Positions 26,990 through 36,396 of a DNA stretch of 64,000 bases are shown here, in pieces. Position 1 is the stretch's first letter, and the number at the start of each line of letters is the position of its first letter. The stretch comes from Flavobacterium sp. HSC-61S13 (GTDB lineage Bacteria > Bacteroidota > Bacteroidia > Flavobacteriales > Flavobacteriaceae). Location of the stretch: the NCBI RefSeq assembly GCF_024171535.1, contig NZ_JALJZV010000006.1, forward strand, positions 1 to 64,000. Reading direction: 5' to 3'. The translations under genes and the position numbers were made by a program. Below the pieces are notes generated by a model. It was not told where the DNA came from. It saw nothing but the letters and a program-made list of their open reading frames with translations, and made no database searches.

Positions 26990-29900
26990 ATGATTCATTT
27001 CTTCGAGAACCCTTCGAAAAAATTCTTTGCCGTTCAGGTACAAAACGAATTGACATCCGAGGATATTACTAAGCTCAATTGGCTTTTTGGTCAAGCTCAA
27101 GTTTTAAAAGAAACTACACTTAAAGCAGAGTTTGTTGGCCCTCGTGCCACTATGATTACACCTTGGAGCACCAATGCCGTTGAAATCACTCAAAACATGG
27201 GTATTCAAGGAATTCTAAGGATAGAAGAGTTTTACAAAGCCGAAGATTTGCAAGAATTTGATCCGATGCTGTCTCAATCGTTTGCGGAATTAAATCAGAA
27301 TATATTTTCGATCGATTTACAACCGGAAGCCATTTTAGATATTGAAGATATAGGCGCCTATAACAAACAAGAAGGTTTGGCATTAAACGATGAAGAAGTT
27401 ATATACTTAGAGAACCTAGCTATAAAACTGGGTCGTAAGTTAACGGACTCTGAGGTTTTTGGATTTTCTCAGGCAAATTCAGAGCATTGCCGCCACAAGA
27501 TATTCAACGGAACTTTTGTTATAGATGGTGAAGAAAAACCGACATCATTATTTAAGTTAATACGCAAGACCTCTGAAACTCATCCCAACGAGATTGTTTC
27601 AGCTTATAAAGATAATGTGGCTTTTGTAAAAGGTCCTAGAGTAACACAATTTGCTCCAAAATCGGCTGATAAACCTGATTTTTACGAAGAAAAAGACTTT
27701 GATTCTGTTATTTCATTAAAGGCAGAAACCCATAATTTCCCAACCACTGTAGAACCGTTTAATGGCGCAGCTACCGGTTCAGGTGGAGAGATACGCGACC
27801 GTTTAGCAGGTGGACAAGGTTCTCTTCCATTAGCTGGAACAGCGGTTTATATGACCGCTTACTCCCGATTGACTGCAGATCGCCAATGGGAAGAAGGCAT
27901 GACGGAACGTCCTTGGCTTTACCAGACTCCAATTGATATTCTAATTAAAGCATCCAATGGAGCTTCCGATTTCGGAAATAAATTTGGACAACCGCTCATC
28001 ACCGGTTCGATTTTGACTTTCGAACACGAAGAGGAATCGCGCAAACTCGGTTACGACAAAGTAATCATGCAAGCAGGAGGAATCGGTTACGGAAAATTAG
28101 AACAAGCACAAAAACACCAACCCAAAGAAGGCGATAAAATCGTTATTCTCGGTGGGGAAAATTATAGAATCGGAATGGGTGGTGCTGCAGTTTCTTCTGC
28201 AGATACCGGAGCCTTTGGTTCAGGAATTGAATTAAACGCCATACAGCGTTCCAACCCAGAAATGCAAAAACGTGCAGCCAATGCCGTTAGAGCTATGGTA
28301 GAAAGCGATATCAATCCAATTGTTTCCATACACGATCACGGTGCAGGTGGGCATTTAAACTGTCTTTCTGAACTGGTAGAGGATACTGGAGGATTAATCG
28401 ACTTAGATAAACTACCGGTTGGAGATCCTACTTTATCCGCTAAAGAAATTATCGGTAATGAATCGCAAGAGCGAATGGGACTGGTTATTGCTCCAAAGGA
28501 CATCGCTATACTAGAACGCGTTGCAGAACGCGAACGCGCTCCTATGTATCAAGTCGGTGAAGTAACCAACGATCACCGATTTACTTTTGAATCTAAAAAA
28601 ACCGGTGCTAAGCCGATGGATTTTGCTTTGGAAGACATGTTTGGAAGTTCTCCGAAAACCATCATGGCCGATCAAACCATCAATAGAGTTTATCAAGAGC
28701 TAGACTATTCGACAGCTTTAGTTCCACAGTATTTAAACGATCTTTTACAATTAGAAGCTGTTGCCTGTAAAGACTGGTTGACCAATAAAGTTGACCGTTG
28801 TGTTGGTGGTCGTGTTGCCAAACAGCAATGTACGGGACCACTACAATTGCCTTTAAACAATTTAGGCGCTATGGCTCTGGATTACAAAGGAAAGGAAGGA
28901 ATCGCTACTACGGTTGGCCATGCTCCTATCGTTGCCTTAATCGATCCGAAAGCGGGAAGCCGAAATGCTATTGGTGAAGCTTTATCCAACTTGGTATGGG
29001 CTCCATTAAAAGATGGTTTAGCTAGTGTATCCCTATCCGCCAACTGGATGTGGGCTTGTAATAATCCCGGTGAAGACGCTCGACTATATAGTGCCGTTGA
29101 AGCCTGTTCCGAGTTTGCTATTGATCTTGGAATCAATATTCCTACTGGGAAAGATTCCCTGTCGATGAAACAAAAGTACCCTAATGATCAAGTTATTGCT
29201 CCAGGTACTGTTATCATTTCAGCAGCAGGAAACTGTAATAATATCACAAAAATTGTTGAACCGGTATTGAAGAAAAATGCGGGATCAATTTATTATATCA
29301 ACCTATCTCAGGATCAATTCAAATTAGGAGGTTCATCTTTTGCACAAATCTTAAACAAGATTGGAACAGAAGCTCCAACCATCCAAGATAGTGCCTACTT
29401 TAAGAAAGCCTTTAACGCCGTTCAAGATTTGGTTCAAAACGGACACATTGCCGCAGGTCATGATATCGGTAGCGGTGGATTAATCACAAGTCTTTTAGAA
29501 ATGTGTTTTGCCGACGTGAACCTAGGTGCAGATTACGACCTAACAGCACTTGGCGAACCCGATGCTATCAAAGCGCTTTTCAACGAAAATATCGCTCTAG
29601 TAATTCAAGCTAAAGAAGACACCGCATTTGAACAAGCACTAAAAGGACATGGTATAGAAGCCTTTAAAATCGGTACAGTAAAAGAAACTGCCACCGTTAC
29701 CTTTAAAAACAATAACGACAATTGGCAATTTAACGTCAGCGAACTCAGAGATACTTGGTTTAAAACCTCATTCCTTTTAGACCAAAAACAGTCTAAAAAC
29801 GGAATGGCTCAGGCTCGTTTCGACAACTATAAAAACCTGCCTTTACAATTCGATTTCCCAGTACAATTCACTGGTAAAAAACCAAGTATTGACAGTAATA

Positions 29901-30658
29901 AACCAAGACCTAAAGCAGCCATCATTCGCGAAAAGGGAAGTAATTCTGAACGAGAAATGGCCAATGCCATGTATTTAGCAGGATTTGATGTTAAAGACGT
30001 CCACATGACTGATTTAATATCCGGTAGAGAAACCCTAGAAGATATCCAATTTATCGGAGCAGTAGGAGGTTTTTCTAATTCCGATGTTTTGGGTTCAGCC
30101 AAAGGATGGGCCGGCGCCTTTTTATACAACGAAAAAGCCAATACCGCTCTTAAAAACTTCTTTAAACGAGAAGATACTTTATCTGTCGGAATATGCAACG
30201 GTTGCCAGTTGTTTATGGAATTGGAGTTGATCAATCCCGAACATGCCGTTCACGGAAAAATGCTGCACAACCAATCGCAAAAACACGAGAGTATTTTTAC
30301 TTCAGTTAAAGTACAAGAAAACAAATCCATCATGTTGTCTTCACTAGCCGGAAGTACTCTAGGAGTTTGGGTATCTCATGGTGAAGGTAAATTCAATTTA
30401 CCAGAATCCGAAAATCAATATGATATCGTTGCTAAATACGCTTACGACAGCTATCCTGCAAATCCAAACGGATCAGACTATAACACAGCTATGATGTGTG
30501 ATACAAGCGGTCGCCATTTAGTGATGATGCCACATATCGAGCGCTCTCTATTCCAATGGCATTGGGCAAATTATCCCGATGGACGTCAAGATGAAGTTTC
30601 ACCTTGGATGGAAGCGTTTACAAATGCTAAGAACTGGATTGACCTCCAAACTAAATAA
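26990..30658 (+). CDS. purL: Phosphoribosylformylglycinamidine synthase, single-chain type
   Basis: 1222 residues from ATG 26990 (MIHFFENPSKKFFAVQ), the fused large form of FGAM synthase. It converts FGAR to FGAM with glutamine and ATP in purine synthesis. Visible parts are the N-terminal PurS-like region, the two AIRS-type halves (AETHNFPTTVEPFNGAATGS, GGRVAKQQCTGPLQLPLNN), and a C-terminal glutamine amidotransferase with the nucleophile in SVGICNGCQL (near residue 1068) and the HIERSLFQWHWANYP end. Monocistronic; a terminator follows. Confidence 0.97.
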   Translation: MIHFFENPSKKFFAVQVQNELTSEDITKLNWLFGQAQVLKETTLKAEFVGPRATMITPWSTNAVEITQNMGIQGILRIEEFYKAEDLQEFDPMLSQSFAELNQNIFSIDLQPEAILDIEDIGAYNKQEGLALNDEEVIYLENLAIKLGRKLTDSEVFGFSQANSEHCRHKIFNGTFVIDGEEKPTSLFKLIRKTSETHPNEIVSAYKDNVAFVKGPRVTQFAPKSADKPDFYEEKDFDSVISLKAETHNFPTTVEPFNGAATGSGGEIRDRLAGGQGSLPLAGTAVYMTAYSRLTADRQWEEGMTERPWLYQTPIDILIKASNGASDFGNKFGQPLITGSILTFEHEEESRKLGYDKVIMQAGGIGYGKLEQAQKHQPKEGDKIVILGGENYRIGMGGAAVSSADTGAFGSGIELNAIQRSNPEMQKRAANAVRAMVESDINPIVSIHDHGAGGHLNCLSELVEDTGGLIDLDKLPVGDPTLSAKEIIGNESQERMGLVIAPKDIAILERVAERERAPMYQVGEVTNDHRFTFESKKTGAKPMDFALEDMFGSSPKTIMADQTINRVYQELDYSTALVPQYLNDLLQLEAVACKDWLTNKVDRCVGGRVAKQQCTGPLQLPLNNLGAMALDYKGKEGIATTVGHAPIVALIDPKAGSRNAIGEALSNLVWAPLKDGLASVSLSANWMWACNNPGEDARLYSAVEACSEFAIDLGINIPTGKDSLSMKQKYPNDQVIAPGTVIISAAGNCNNITKIVEPVLKKNAGSIYYINLSQDQFKLGGSSFAQILNKIGTEAPTIQDSAYFKKAFNAVQDLVQNGHIAAGHDIGSGGLITSLLEMCFADVNLGADYDLTALGEPDAIKALFNENIALVIQAKEDTAFEQALKGHGIEAFKIGTVKETATVTFKNNNDNWQFNVSELRDTWFKTSFLLDQKQSKNGMAQARFDNYKNLPLQFDFPVQFTGKKPSIDSNKPRPKAAIIREKGSNSEREMANAMYLAGFDVKDVHMTDLISGRETLEDIQFIGAVGGFSNSDVLGSAKGWAGAFLYNEKANTALKNFFKREDTLSVGICNGCQLFMELELINPEHAVHGKMLHNQSQKHESIFTSVKVQENKSIMLSSLAGSTLGVWVSHGEGKFNLPESENQYDIVAKYAYDSYPANPNGSDYNTAMMCDTSGRHLVMMPHIERSLFQWHWANYPDGRQDEVSPWMEAFTNAKNWIDLQTK

Positions 30659-30665
30659 TTTTTTT

Positions 30666-30698
30666 AAAAAAGCACCTTTTCGGAGGTGCTTTTTTTTT
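30666..30698 (+). terminator. Terminator of purL
   Basis: AAAGCACCT / AGGTGCTTT stem followed by nine T residues just after the purL stop. Confidence 0.9.
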
Positions 30699-30785
30699 AT
30701 GCGAATACGTAGATACGCTGATACGCACATGGGCGTATGGACGTATGAACATATAGGCGCATCAGCCTATAGGCCTATAAGCAAA
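30699..30785. repeat. Cluster of short direct and inverted repeats
   Basis: After the purL terminator, GATACGC occurs twice and is followed by its inverted form GCGTATG, giving an ATACGC/GCGTAT hairpin; a second hairpin, TATAGGC/GCCTATA, lies at about 30752-30771. The short plus-strand reading frame through it looks like chance. It resembles small palindromic intergenic repeats rather than an operon signal. Confidence 0.5.
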
Positions 30786-30818
30786 AAAAAGCTATCTTTA
30801 TAACAAACAAGGAGCTTT

Positions 30819-32057
30819 ATGACTGATAAGAAAAAACAACTCAGAAAACACAAACGCATTGCAACAGGTCTGTTTATCGCCATGATGCTGATTTACTTTT
30901 TGATGGTTTTTTTACTGAAGCACCAACCGCAAACGTGGATGAACTACGTTCAAGCATTTTCAGAAGCGGCTATGGTGGGAGCTCTAGCAGACTGGTTTGC
31001 CGTTACTGCCCTGTTTCGGTATCCCATGGGACTCAAAATCCCGCATACCAATCTGATCGAAAACAGTAAAAATAGTATCGGTGATAACCTCGGTAGTTTT
31101 GTTACAGACAATTTTCTAACCTCAGAGAACATCAGACCTTATGTTGAAAAAATCGACCTGGCACTCTTTGCTGCCAATTGGTTAGATCATTCCAAAAATC
31201 AAGACCTATTAGAAAAGGAAATCAATAAAATACTAAAAAACATACTGATCAATCTCGATCAAGCTACTGTACTCGATTTTTTAACAGTTAAAGCTCAGCA
31301 AGGAATACAAGCCATACCCGTTCAAAATTTAGTTTCACAAGGCTTGATCTATGCCATTGAAAACAATGAACACAACCGTCTAATCGATTTAATTTTACCC
31401 GAAGCCAAAAAATATGTCGAAGCCAATAGAGACGAAATTTACCACAAGGTAACAGAAAAAAAACCCATACTGGGATTGATCGGCGGAAAAGCAGTGACCA
31501 ATCAATTGATCAGCGGAATCGTTTCGTTCTTTGACGAAATATTATATAATCAAGATCACAAAATTCGAATCGAATTGACCTCTCGCCTGCTCGATCTCAC
31601 TCAGGAAATCAACAGCTCAGAAGTTTGGAAGCACAAGTTTGACGATATACTCGAACAATTTATCACTCCCGAAAAAATCAATACGTATTTATCAGAGTTA
31701 GTCGACACGCTAAAAGAAGAGCTTTTAGATCAATTAAGCGACTCCAATTCTCCCGTGTCAAAGTATATACACAACAACATTAAACAACTGGCCAATCAGC
31801 TTAAAAGCGACGAGAGCACCCGATCTAAAATCAATACGTGGGTACAACACAGTGTTTATAAAATGATTTTGAACAACACCCAAGAAGTCGGCAATCTCAT
31901 CCGCAATACCGTAGGTAATTGGGACGGAAAAGAACTCAGCGAAAAGTTAGAACTCGAAGTGGGTAAAGACCTGCAATTTATCCGAATCAACGGAACACTC
32001 GTAGGAGGATTAGTGGGGTTGATCATTTATGTGGTGACGCATTGGATTGTTTCTTAG
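30819..32057 (+). CDS. DUF445 family membrane protein (YjiN-like)
   Basis: 412 residues with an N-terminal hydrophobic helix (GLFIAMMLIYFLMVFLL), the diagnostic ADWFAVTALFRYPMGLKIPH motif, and a C-terminal hydrophobic segment (LVGGLVGLIIYVVTHWIV). The central part is largely helical. DUF445 proteins are membrane-associated with unknown function. It stands alone, with repeat-bearing DNA on both sides. Confidence 0.88.
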   Translation: MTDKKKQLRKHKRIATGLFIAMMLIYFLMVFLLKHQPQTWMNYVQAFSEAAMVGALADWFAVTALFRYPMGLKIPHTNLIENSKNSIGDNLGSFVTDNFLTSENIRPYVEKIDLALFAANWLDHSKNQDLLEKEINKILKNILINLDQATVLDFLTVKAQQGIQAIPVQNLVSQGLIYAIENNEHNRLIDLILPEAKKYVEANRDEIYHKVTEKKPILGLIGGKAVTNQLISGIVSFFDEILYNQDHKIRIELTSRLLDLTQEINSSEVWKHKFDDILEQFITPEKINTYLSELVDTLKEELLDQLSDSNSPVSKYIHNNIKQLANQLKSDESTRSKINTWVQHSVYKMILNNTQEVGNLIRNTVGNWDGKELSEKLELEVGKDLQFIRINGTLVGGLVGLIIYVVTHWIVS

Positions 32058-32241
32058 TTCGTGAGTCGTTATTCGTGAGTCGTTGTTCGTAAATCGTTGT
32101 TCGTCGAGGGTTCGCATTTATACTAATAATCAGTATAGTCAGAAGAAATAAATTTAAAAAATCGAGCGATTGCCTATTCACGGTCACACTGATTACGGCT
32201 TCCACCAATCACGACTAACGAATCACCAATCACGACTAAAG
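32058..32241. repeat. 14-bp tandem repeats in opposite orientation flanking ~105 bp
   Basis: Three 14-bp units CGTGAGTCGTTATT, CGTGAGTCGTTGTT, CGTAAATCGTTGTT lie at 32060-32101, two bases behind the DUF445 stop. At 32207-32220 and 32228-32241 lie AATCACGACTAACG and AATCACGACTAAAG, which are the inverse of the same unit. The arrangement, inverted tandem ends around a short AT-rich core, looks like a miniature non-coding element. A related tandem copy abuts the dnaB stop (53863-53890). Confidence 0.65.
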
Positions 32242-32341
32242 ACTTTCTGTTTGATTTCTGTACAAATAAGATACAAAATATTTTTATAAAAGTGAACATT
32301 GGCGTTGTTTTTGATTTTAATGACTTCAAAACCAACATATC

Positions 32342-32968
32342 ATGACTTATAAAGGCTTTTTCACAGCAATTGCAATCACGGTATCCCTTTTAGCTTGCCA
32401 GAAAAAAACAGTGTACGATGCAGTCGACATATATCACTCTTTACAACCGACCAAAGAGGCTGAAATTGCTCTAATCGATAAATTAAAGGATCCTAAAGCT
32501 TATGTATATCGATCGCAAACCGGTGCTATGTACCGTGCCTATTATCTAATAGACCAAGCCGATAAAAAAGTCATTATACAATCACCCGAACATATTTTTA
32601 TACTTCCACAAAAGGAAACTTGGGCAAAAGGAGCTATATATGAAAAAAACAAGGTGATATGGGAGGCACAAGACAATCAAATCAGATTCAATTCCGGTGA
32701 CACCGAAGAGATACTTTATCAAATTAGCCCCATCGTAAAAAATTACGCCAACGAAACCGAACAGATCAAGGTTACCGCGACCTTCGAAAACGACAAAAAT
32801 TACGTTTTATTGGAACGAAAAGATTTACCCAATGTCAAACTAGCTCAATGTGAACACCATCCACCCAAAATAAAATACTGCAATGATAGTATAAGCTGGG
32901 AAGAAGAAAAGGAAAAGGCAGCGCTTACTATACAAGGAATCACTAGTACTTTCGAACAAAAAAATTAA
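32342..32968 (+). CDS. Lipoprotein of unknown function, 208 aa
   Basis: Signal peptide and lipobox ending at C19 (VSLLAC). The rest, about 185 residues, is hydrophilic with beta-like alternation (YRAYYLIDQADKKVIIQSPE, KTWAKGAIYEKNKVIWEAQ) and three further cysteines (about residues 179-190 region and KYC). No family recognised. It is transcribed alone and followed by a strong terminator. Confidence 0.7.
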   Translation: MTYKGFFTAIAITVSLLACQKKTVYDAVDIYHSLQPTKEAEIALIDKLKDPKAYVYRSQTGAMYRAYYLIDQADKKVIIQSPEHIFILPQKETWAKGAIYEKNKVIWEAQDNQIRFNSGDTEEILYQISPIVKNYANETEQIKVTATFENDKNYVLLERKDLPNVKLAQCEHHPPKIKYCNDSISWEEEKEKAALTIQGITSTFEQKN

Positions 32969-32978
32969 ATAGTCCTAT

Positions 32979-33021
32979 AAAAAAAAACGCCGTTTCACTG
33001 AGTGAAACGGCGTTTTTTTTA
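32979..33021. terminator. Bidirectional terminator
   Basis: Nearly perfect palindrome, core ACGCCGTTTCACT G AGTGAAACGGCGT, with A-run on the left and T-run on the right; it ends the lipoprotein gene (+) and the transporter gene (-). Confidence 0.9.
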
Positions 33022-33036
33022 TAGTATAACTTTATT

Positions 33037-34419
33037 TTAATGCTTGATATCCCCTACAGGCGCTCCGACCACGTGTTTGTGTTTAAACATAATGGCAAAG
33101 AAGACGGCTATAATCAGCGAATAGATCGCAAAAGACAACCAAATAGACTGCCAGTCACGCAACATCAAATCTTGACTAAAAACACCTTGCGCGGATACAA
33201 CAATATTATTGTTAGCCAATAAGGAGATCAAAGTAGAATTATCAGGATCTGTTTCCAAATAAGAAGACAAAGCAGTTATATCTTTAAACGGCATAGTGAA
33301 AAACTTATCAATCATCCAACCGGAAGTCACACTACCCAATATGGCTCCAAACCCATTGGTCATCATCATAAACAAACCTTGAGCCGATGAACGCATTTTA
33401 GAATCTGTCGATGTTTCGACAAATAGCGATCCAGAAATATTAAAGAAATCAAATGCCATACCGTATACCACACACGACATGATAATCATCCAAAGTCCAT
33501 TTACAGGATCCCCAAAAGCAAAGAGTGCAAATCTCAACACCCAAGCAAACATCGAAATCAGCATGACTTTTTTAATTCCAAAACGCTTTAAGAAAAACGG
33601 AATTGCCAATATAAACAAGGTTTCTGAAATCTGAGAGATCGACATAACGATCGTAGAATGCTTGACGACAAAAGAATCTGCATATTTCGGAAACTTCTCA
33701 AATTCACTTAAAAATACATCACCGTATGCATTCGTCAATTGCAATGCACCACCAAGAAACATCGAAAATACAAAGAAAATCGTGATTTTATAGTTCGCAA
33801 ACAATTTAAAGGCATCTAAGCCCATCAGTTTAAAAAACGAAGCATTGGTGTCTACTTCCTTTTTAGGTGGGCATTTCGGCATGGTAAATCCGTATAATCC
33901 CAAAAGGACAGCACCTATACCCGCAATATAAAATTGATATTCTGTAGCTTTATTTCCTGTTAAATTCGTCACCCACATCGCAGCAATAAAACCGATGGTT
34001 CCCCACACGCGAATAGGTGGAAAATCTTTAACGACATCGAGATTACTCGACTTTAAAACCGAATAGGAAATCGAATTGTTTAATGAAATGGTCGGCATAT
34101 AAAAACACATCGCCAAAAGCATCACATCAAAAAACAAGGCAGGATCATCTATTTGTGGTAAGTAGAAAAGTGTAGCAGCATAGAGCAGATGCAAAATTCC
34201 ATATAGTTTTTCTGCGTTTACCCAACGGTCTGCAATGATCCCAGAAAGAGTCGGCATAAAAACAGAAGCGATACCCATAGTACCGAAAATTAATCCAAAC
34301 TGAGTTCCATCCCAGTGTTTTGTTCCAAACCAATAATTGGCAATCGTTATCAACCACGCACCCCATACAAAGAATTGCATAAAGTTCATGATCGTTAGTT
34401 TTAACTTAGAAGACATCAT
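33037..34419 (-). CDS. MFS nucleoside:H+ symporter (NupG/XapB-like)
   Basis: 460 residues, 12 membrane helices. The N-terminus MNFMQFFVWGAWLITIANYW and GIIADRWVNAEKLYGILHL (MFS loop 2-3) are typical of the nucleoside:proton symporter group. The ligand-binding helix SLNNSISYSVL fits too. A long periplasmic insert (about residues 378-418) is visible. It would import nucleosides or related compounds. The gene converges on a lipoprotein gene and lies upstream of cmk, but with 130 bp to it in opposite transcription order. Confidence 0.82.
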   Translation of the reverse strand: MMSSKLKLTIMNFMQFFVWGAWLITIANYWFGTKHWDGTQFGLIFGTMGIASVFMPTLSGIIADRWVNAEKLYGILHLLYAATLFYLPQIDDPALFFDVMLLAMCFYMPTISLNNSISYSVLKSSNLDVVKDFPPIRVWGTIGFIAAMWVTNLTGNKATEYQFYIAGIGAVLLGLYGFTMPKCPPKKEVDTNASFFKLMGLDAFKLFANYKITIFFVFSMFLGGALQLTNAYGDVFLSEFEKFPKYADSFVVKHSTIVMSISQISETLFILAIPFFLKRFGIKKVMLISMFAWVLRFALFAFGDPVNGLWMIIMSCVVYGMAFDFFNISGSLFVETSTDSKMRSSAQGLFMMMTNGFGAILGSVTSGWMIDKFFTMPFKDITALSSYLETDPDNSTLISLLANNNIVVSAQGVFSQDLMLRDWQSIWLSFAIYSLIIAVFFAIMFKHKHVVGAPVGDIKH

Positions 34420-34549
34420 GTAGTAGAGCTATAAAATTTACTGTAAACGTTGTTTAAACGCCTACAGGATCCGTTGTTTGATTTGTAACAATCCGGCAAA
34501 AATACCATTTAATCGGTTTCTCACAAAACAAATGCTTGTTAAGTTGTGT

Positions 34550-35242
34550 TTATTGTTTTGCCAAAACTTGTTTAGCCAGCTCCAAGATTTGCAAAAATTG
34601 CGCTTCTTTGTCTACGGTAGTATTGTCAAATTCAATCGCATCCACAGCTTTAACAAGCGGAGAGTCTTCTCTAGAAGTATCGATACGATCGCGTTCCACT
34701 ACATTTTGGTATACTTCTTCAAAAGTTACTTTTTGACTTTTAGCCACAAGCTCATCAAAGCGTCTTCTAGCCCGAACTTCCGGAGAAGCAGTCATGAATA
34801 TTTTTAGTTCCGCATCGGGAAAAACCACCGTTCCAATATCGCGTCCGTCCATTACAACCCCTTTACTACGACCAAAACTCTGTTGCTGTTCAACCAGTTT
34901 TTTACGCACTTCCGAAATTTGAGCAACCTGACTAACAAAACTAGATACTTCCAAAGTTCTGATGGCCTCCTCTACATTTTTTTGGTTTAAATGGATTTCA
35001 GCAAAACCGCGTACGGCATTATATTGAAATTCCAATTGAATTTGATCTAAGGCCTCAATGAGTCCTTCTTGATCAAAATAATCTGCCTTTATCAGTCCCT
35101 TTTGCATAGCAAAAAAAGTTACCGCTCGATACATGGCTCCCGTATCGATATAAACATAACCTAATTCTTTAGCTAATTGTTTTGCTAAAGTACTTTTTCC
35201 TGTTGATGAATACCCATCAATTGCAATTGTGATTTTTTTCAA
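34550..35242 (-). CDS. cmk: Cytidylate kinase
   Basis: 230 residues. P-loop AIDGYSSTGKSTLAK at residues 6-20, CMP-binding YIDTGAMYRAVTFFA, the large insert typical of bacterial CMP kinases, and VVMDGRDIGTVVFPDAELKI. It phosphorylates CMP/dCMP to the diphosphate with ATP. It is 14 bp downstream of porQ, a neighbourhood often kept in Flavobacteriia; co-transcription is likely. Confidence 0.96.
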   Translation of the reverse strand: MKKITIAIDGYSSTGKSTLAKQLAKELGYVYIDTGAMYRAVTFFAMQKGLIKADYFDQEGLIEALDQIQLEFQYNAVRGFAEIHLNQKNVEEAIRTLEVSSFVSQVAQISEVRKKLVEQQQSFGRSKGVVMDGRDIGTVVFPDAELKIFMTASPEVRARRRFDELVAKSQKVTFEEVYQNVVERDRIDTSREDSPLVKAVDAIEFDNTTVDKEAQFLQILELAKQVLAKQ

Positions 35243-35256
35243 AAAAATAGAATTAA

Positions 35257-36273
35257 TTATTGTAAATCTACAGCAAGTCCAAATAGACTGGTGTTGGCTG
35301 CGATAGTATGCCTTGAATAAGAATAGTCTAAACGAAATCGATTAAATCGGAACCCAAAACCCGCCGAGATTCCCGAAAAGTGACGTTGATCAACTACTCG
35401 GAGCTCCTCTCCTTTCCTAAAGTTATACCCCAATCTCAAATTAAAGTTTTTACCTGGAAAAAGTTCCGCGCCAATAATAAGGTGTCGTAAAGCATTATTA
35501 AAAAAACTGACTTTCTCTTCGGTTACCTCGCCCTCGATCGAGGTCTGTGACCGCGATGGATTGGAATACGATAGATCCCATTTATGCAAATTATCTAAGG
35601 TGATATGCCAACGAATCGGCACATTTTCCAACTCCTTAGAGACACCAATCATCACGTCTAAAGGCAATTTCTCACGTTCATCGGCATAGGTTGATAGCTG
35701 TGCTCCAAGATTTCTAACGGTAAAGGCAAAGTTTAATCGGTTATCTGGATTAACATAAAGCACCCCCAAATCCAAAGCAGCTCCAAACGAATTGTAGGAT
35801 TCTAAGTTAGACGAAATCATCTTTACATTAGCCCCAACGTGCCAATCTGAGGACACTATTTGATAGGAATAGCCCACCGACAATGCCACTTCACTTCCAC
35901 TGAAACTTCCAGTTGCTACACCGTTTTCATCATAACCGTCTAAATCGCCATAATTGACATAATTAACACCAATATGAACGTTTTTTTGGTTGTCAAAGGT
36001 TTTGGCATACGCGGCAGTACCGTAAGTAACTTCTCCGAAATATTTTCCAAAATTAAGCGATAACTGATTATCCATCGCCGCATTGATAGAAGCAGGGTTA
36101 AAAAAAGGCTGATTGACATCAGCATCCCAGTTCGTAATCACCTTACCACCTAAAGCGGCTTGCCTCGGTGAGGGCGTCATGTTTAAAAATTGATAAGTAT
36201 ACTCCCCGCCCACTTGTCCAAAAACCTGGGGTGAAAACGCAATAAAAAGAAATGGAAAAATAAGCTTTTTCAT
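35257..36273 (-). CDS. porQ: Type IX secretion system protein PorQ
   Basis: 338 residues. Signal peptide (MKKLIFPFLFIAFSPQVFGQ) then an outer-membrane beta-barrel of the PorV/PorQ (FadL-like) group with the family opening EYTYQFLNMTPSPRQAALGG and FNPASINAAMDNQLSLNF. Many Gly/Asn/aromatic strand ends and a terminal strand follow (SRHTIAANTSLFGLAVDLQ). PorQ works with PorU/PorV/PorZ in the attachment of T9SS cargo to the surface in Bacteroidota. The remaining T9SS genes are not in this window. It precedes cmk by 14 bp. Confidence 0.9.
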   Translation of the reverse strand: MKKLIFPFLFIAFSPQVFGQVGGEYTYQFLNMTPSPRQAALGGKVITNWDADVNQPFFNPASINAAMDNQLSLNFGKYFGEVTYGTAAYAKTFDNQKNVHIGVNYVNYGDLDGYDENGVATGSFSGSEVALSVGYSYQIVSSDWHVGANVKMISSNLESYNSFGAALDLGVLYVNPDNRLNFAFTVRNLGAQLSTYADEREKLPLDVMIGVSKELENVPIRWHITLDNLHKWDLSYSNPSRSQTSIEGEVTEEKVSFFNNALRHLIIGAELFPGKNFNLRLGYNFRKGEELRVVDQRHFSGISAGFGFRFNRFRLDYSYSRHTIAANTSLFGLAVDLQ

Positions 36274-36342
36274 CTTTTAAAGGGGATGTATAGATGGATA
36301 ATCAAAACGCTAAGATATTATTTTTTTATCAAAGCTTCTAAA

Positions 36343-36383
36343 AAAAGAGAAGCGCAAAGATATAATCTTTGCGCTTCTCTTTT
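36343..36383 (-). terminator. Terminator of lon (bidirectional form)
   Basis: AAAAGAGAAGCGCAAAGAT and its complement form a 19-bp stem with a 3-nt loop, between the lon stop and the porQ start region, with T-runs on both sides. Confidence 0.9.
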
Positions 36384-36396
36384 ACAGTACTTTAAT

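Noticed and set aside
30579..30803. 74-codon plus-strand frame
   Set aside because: Overlaps the 3' end of purL and runs through its terminator; a chance frame.
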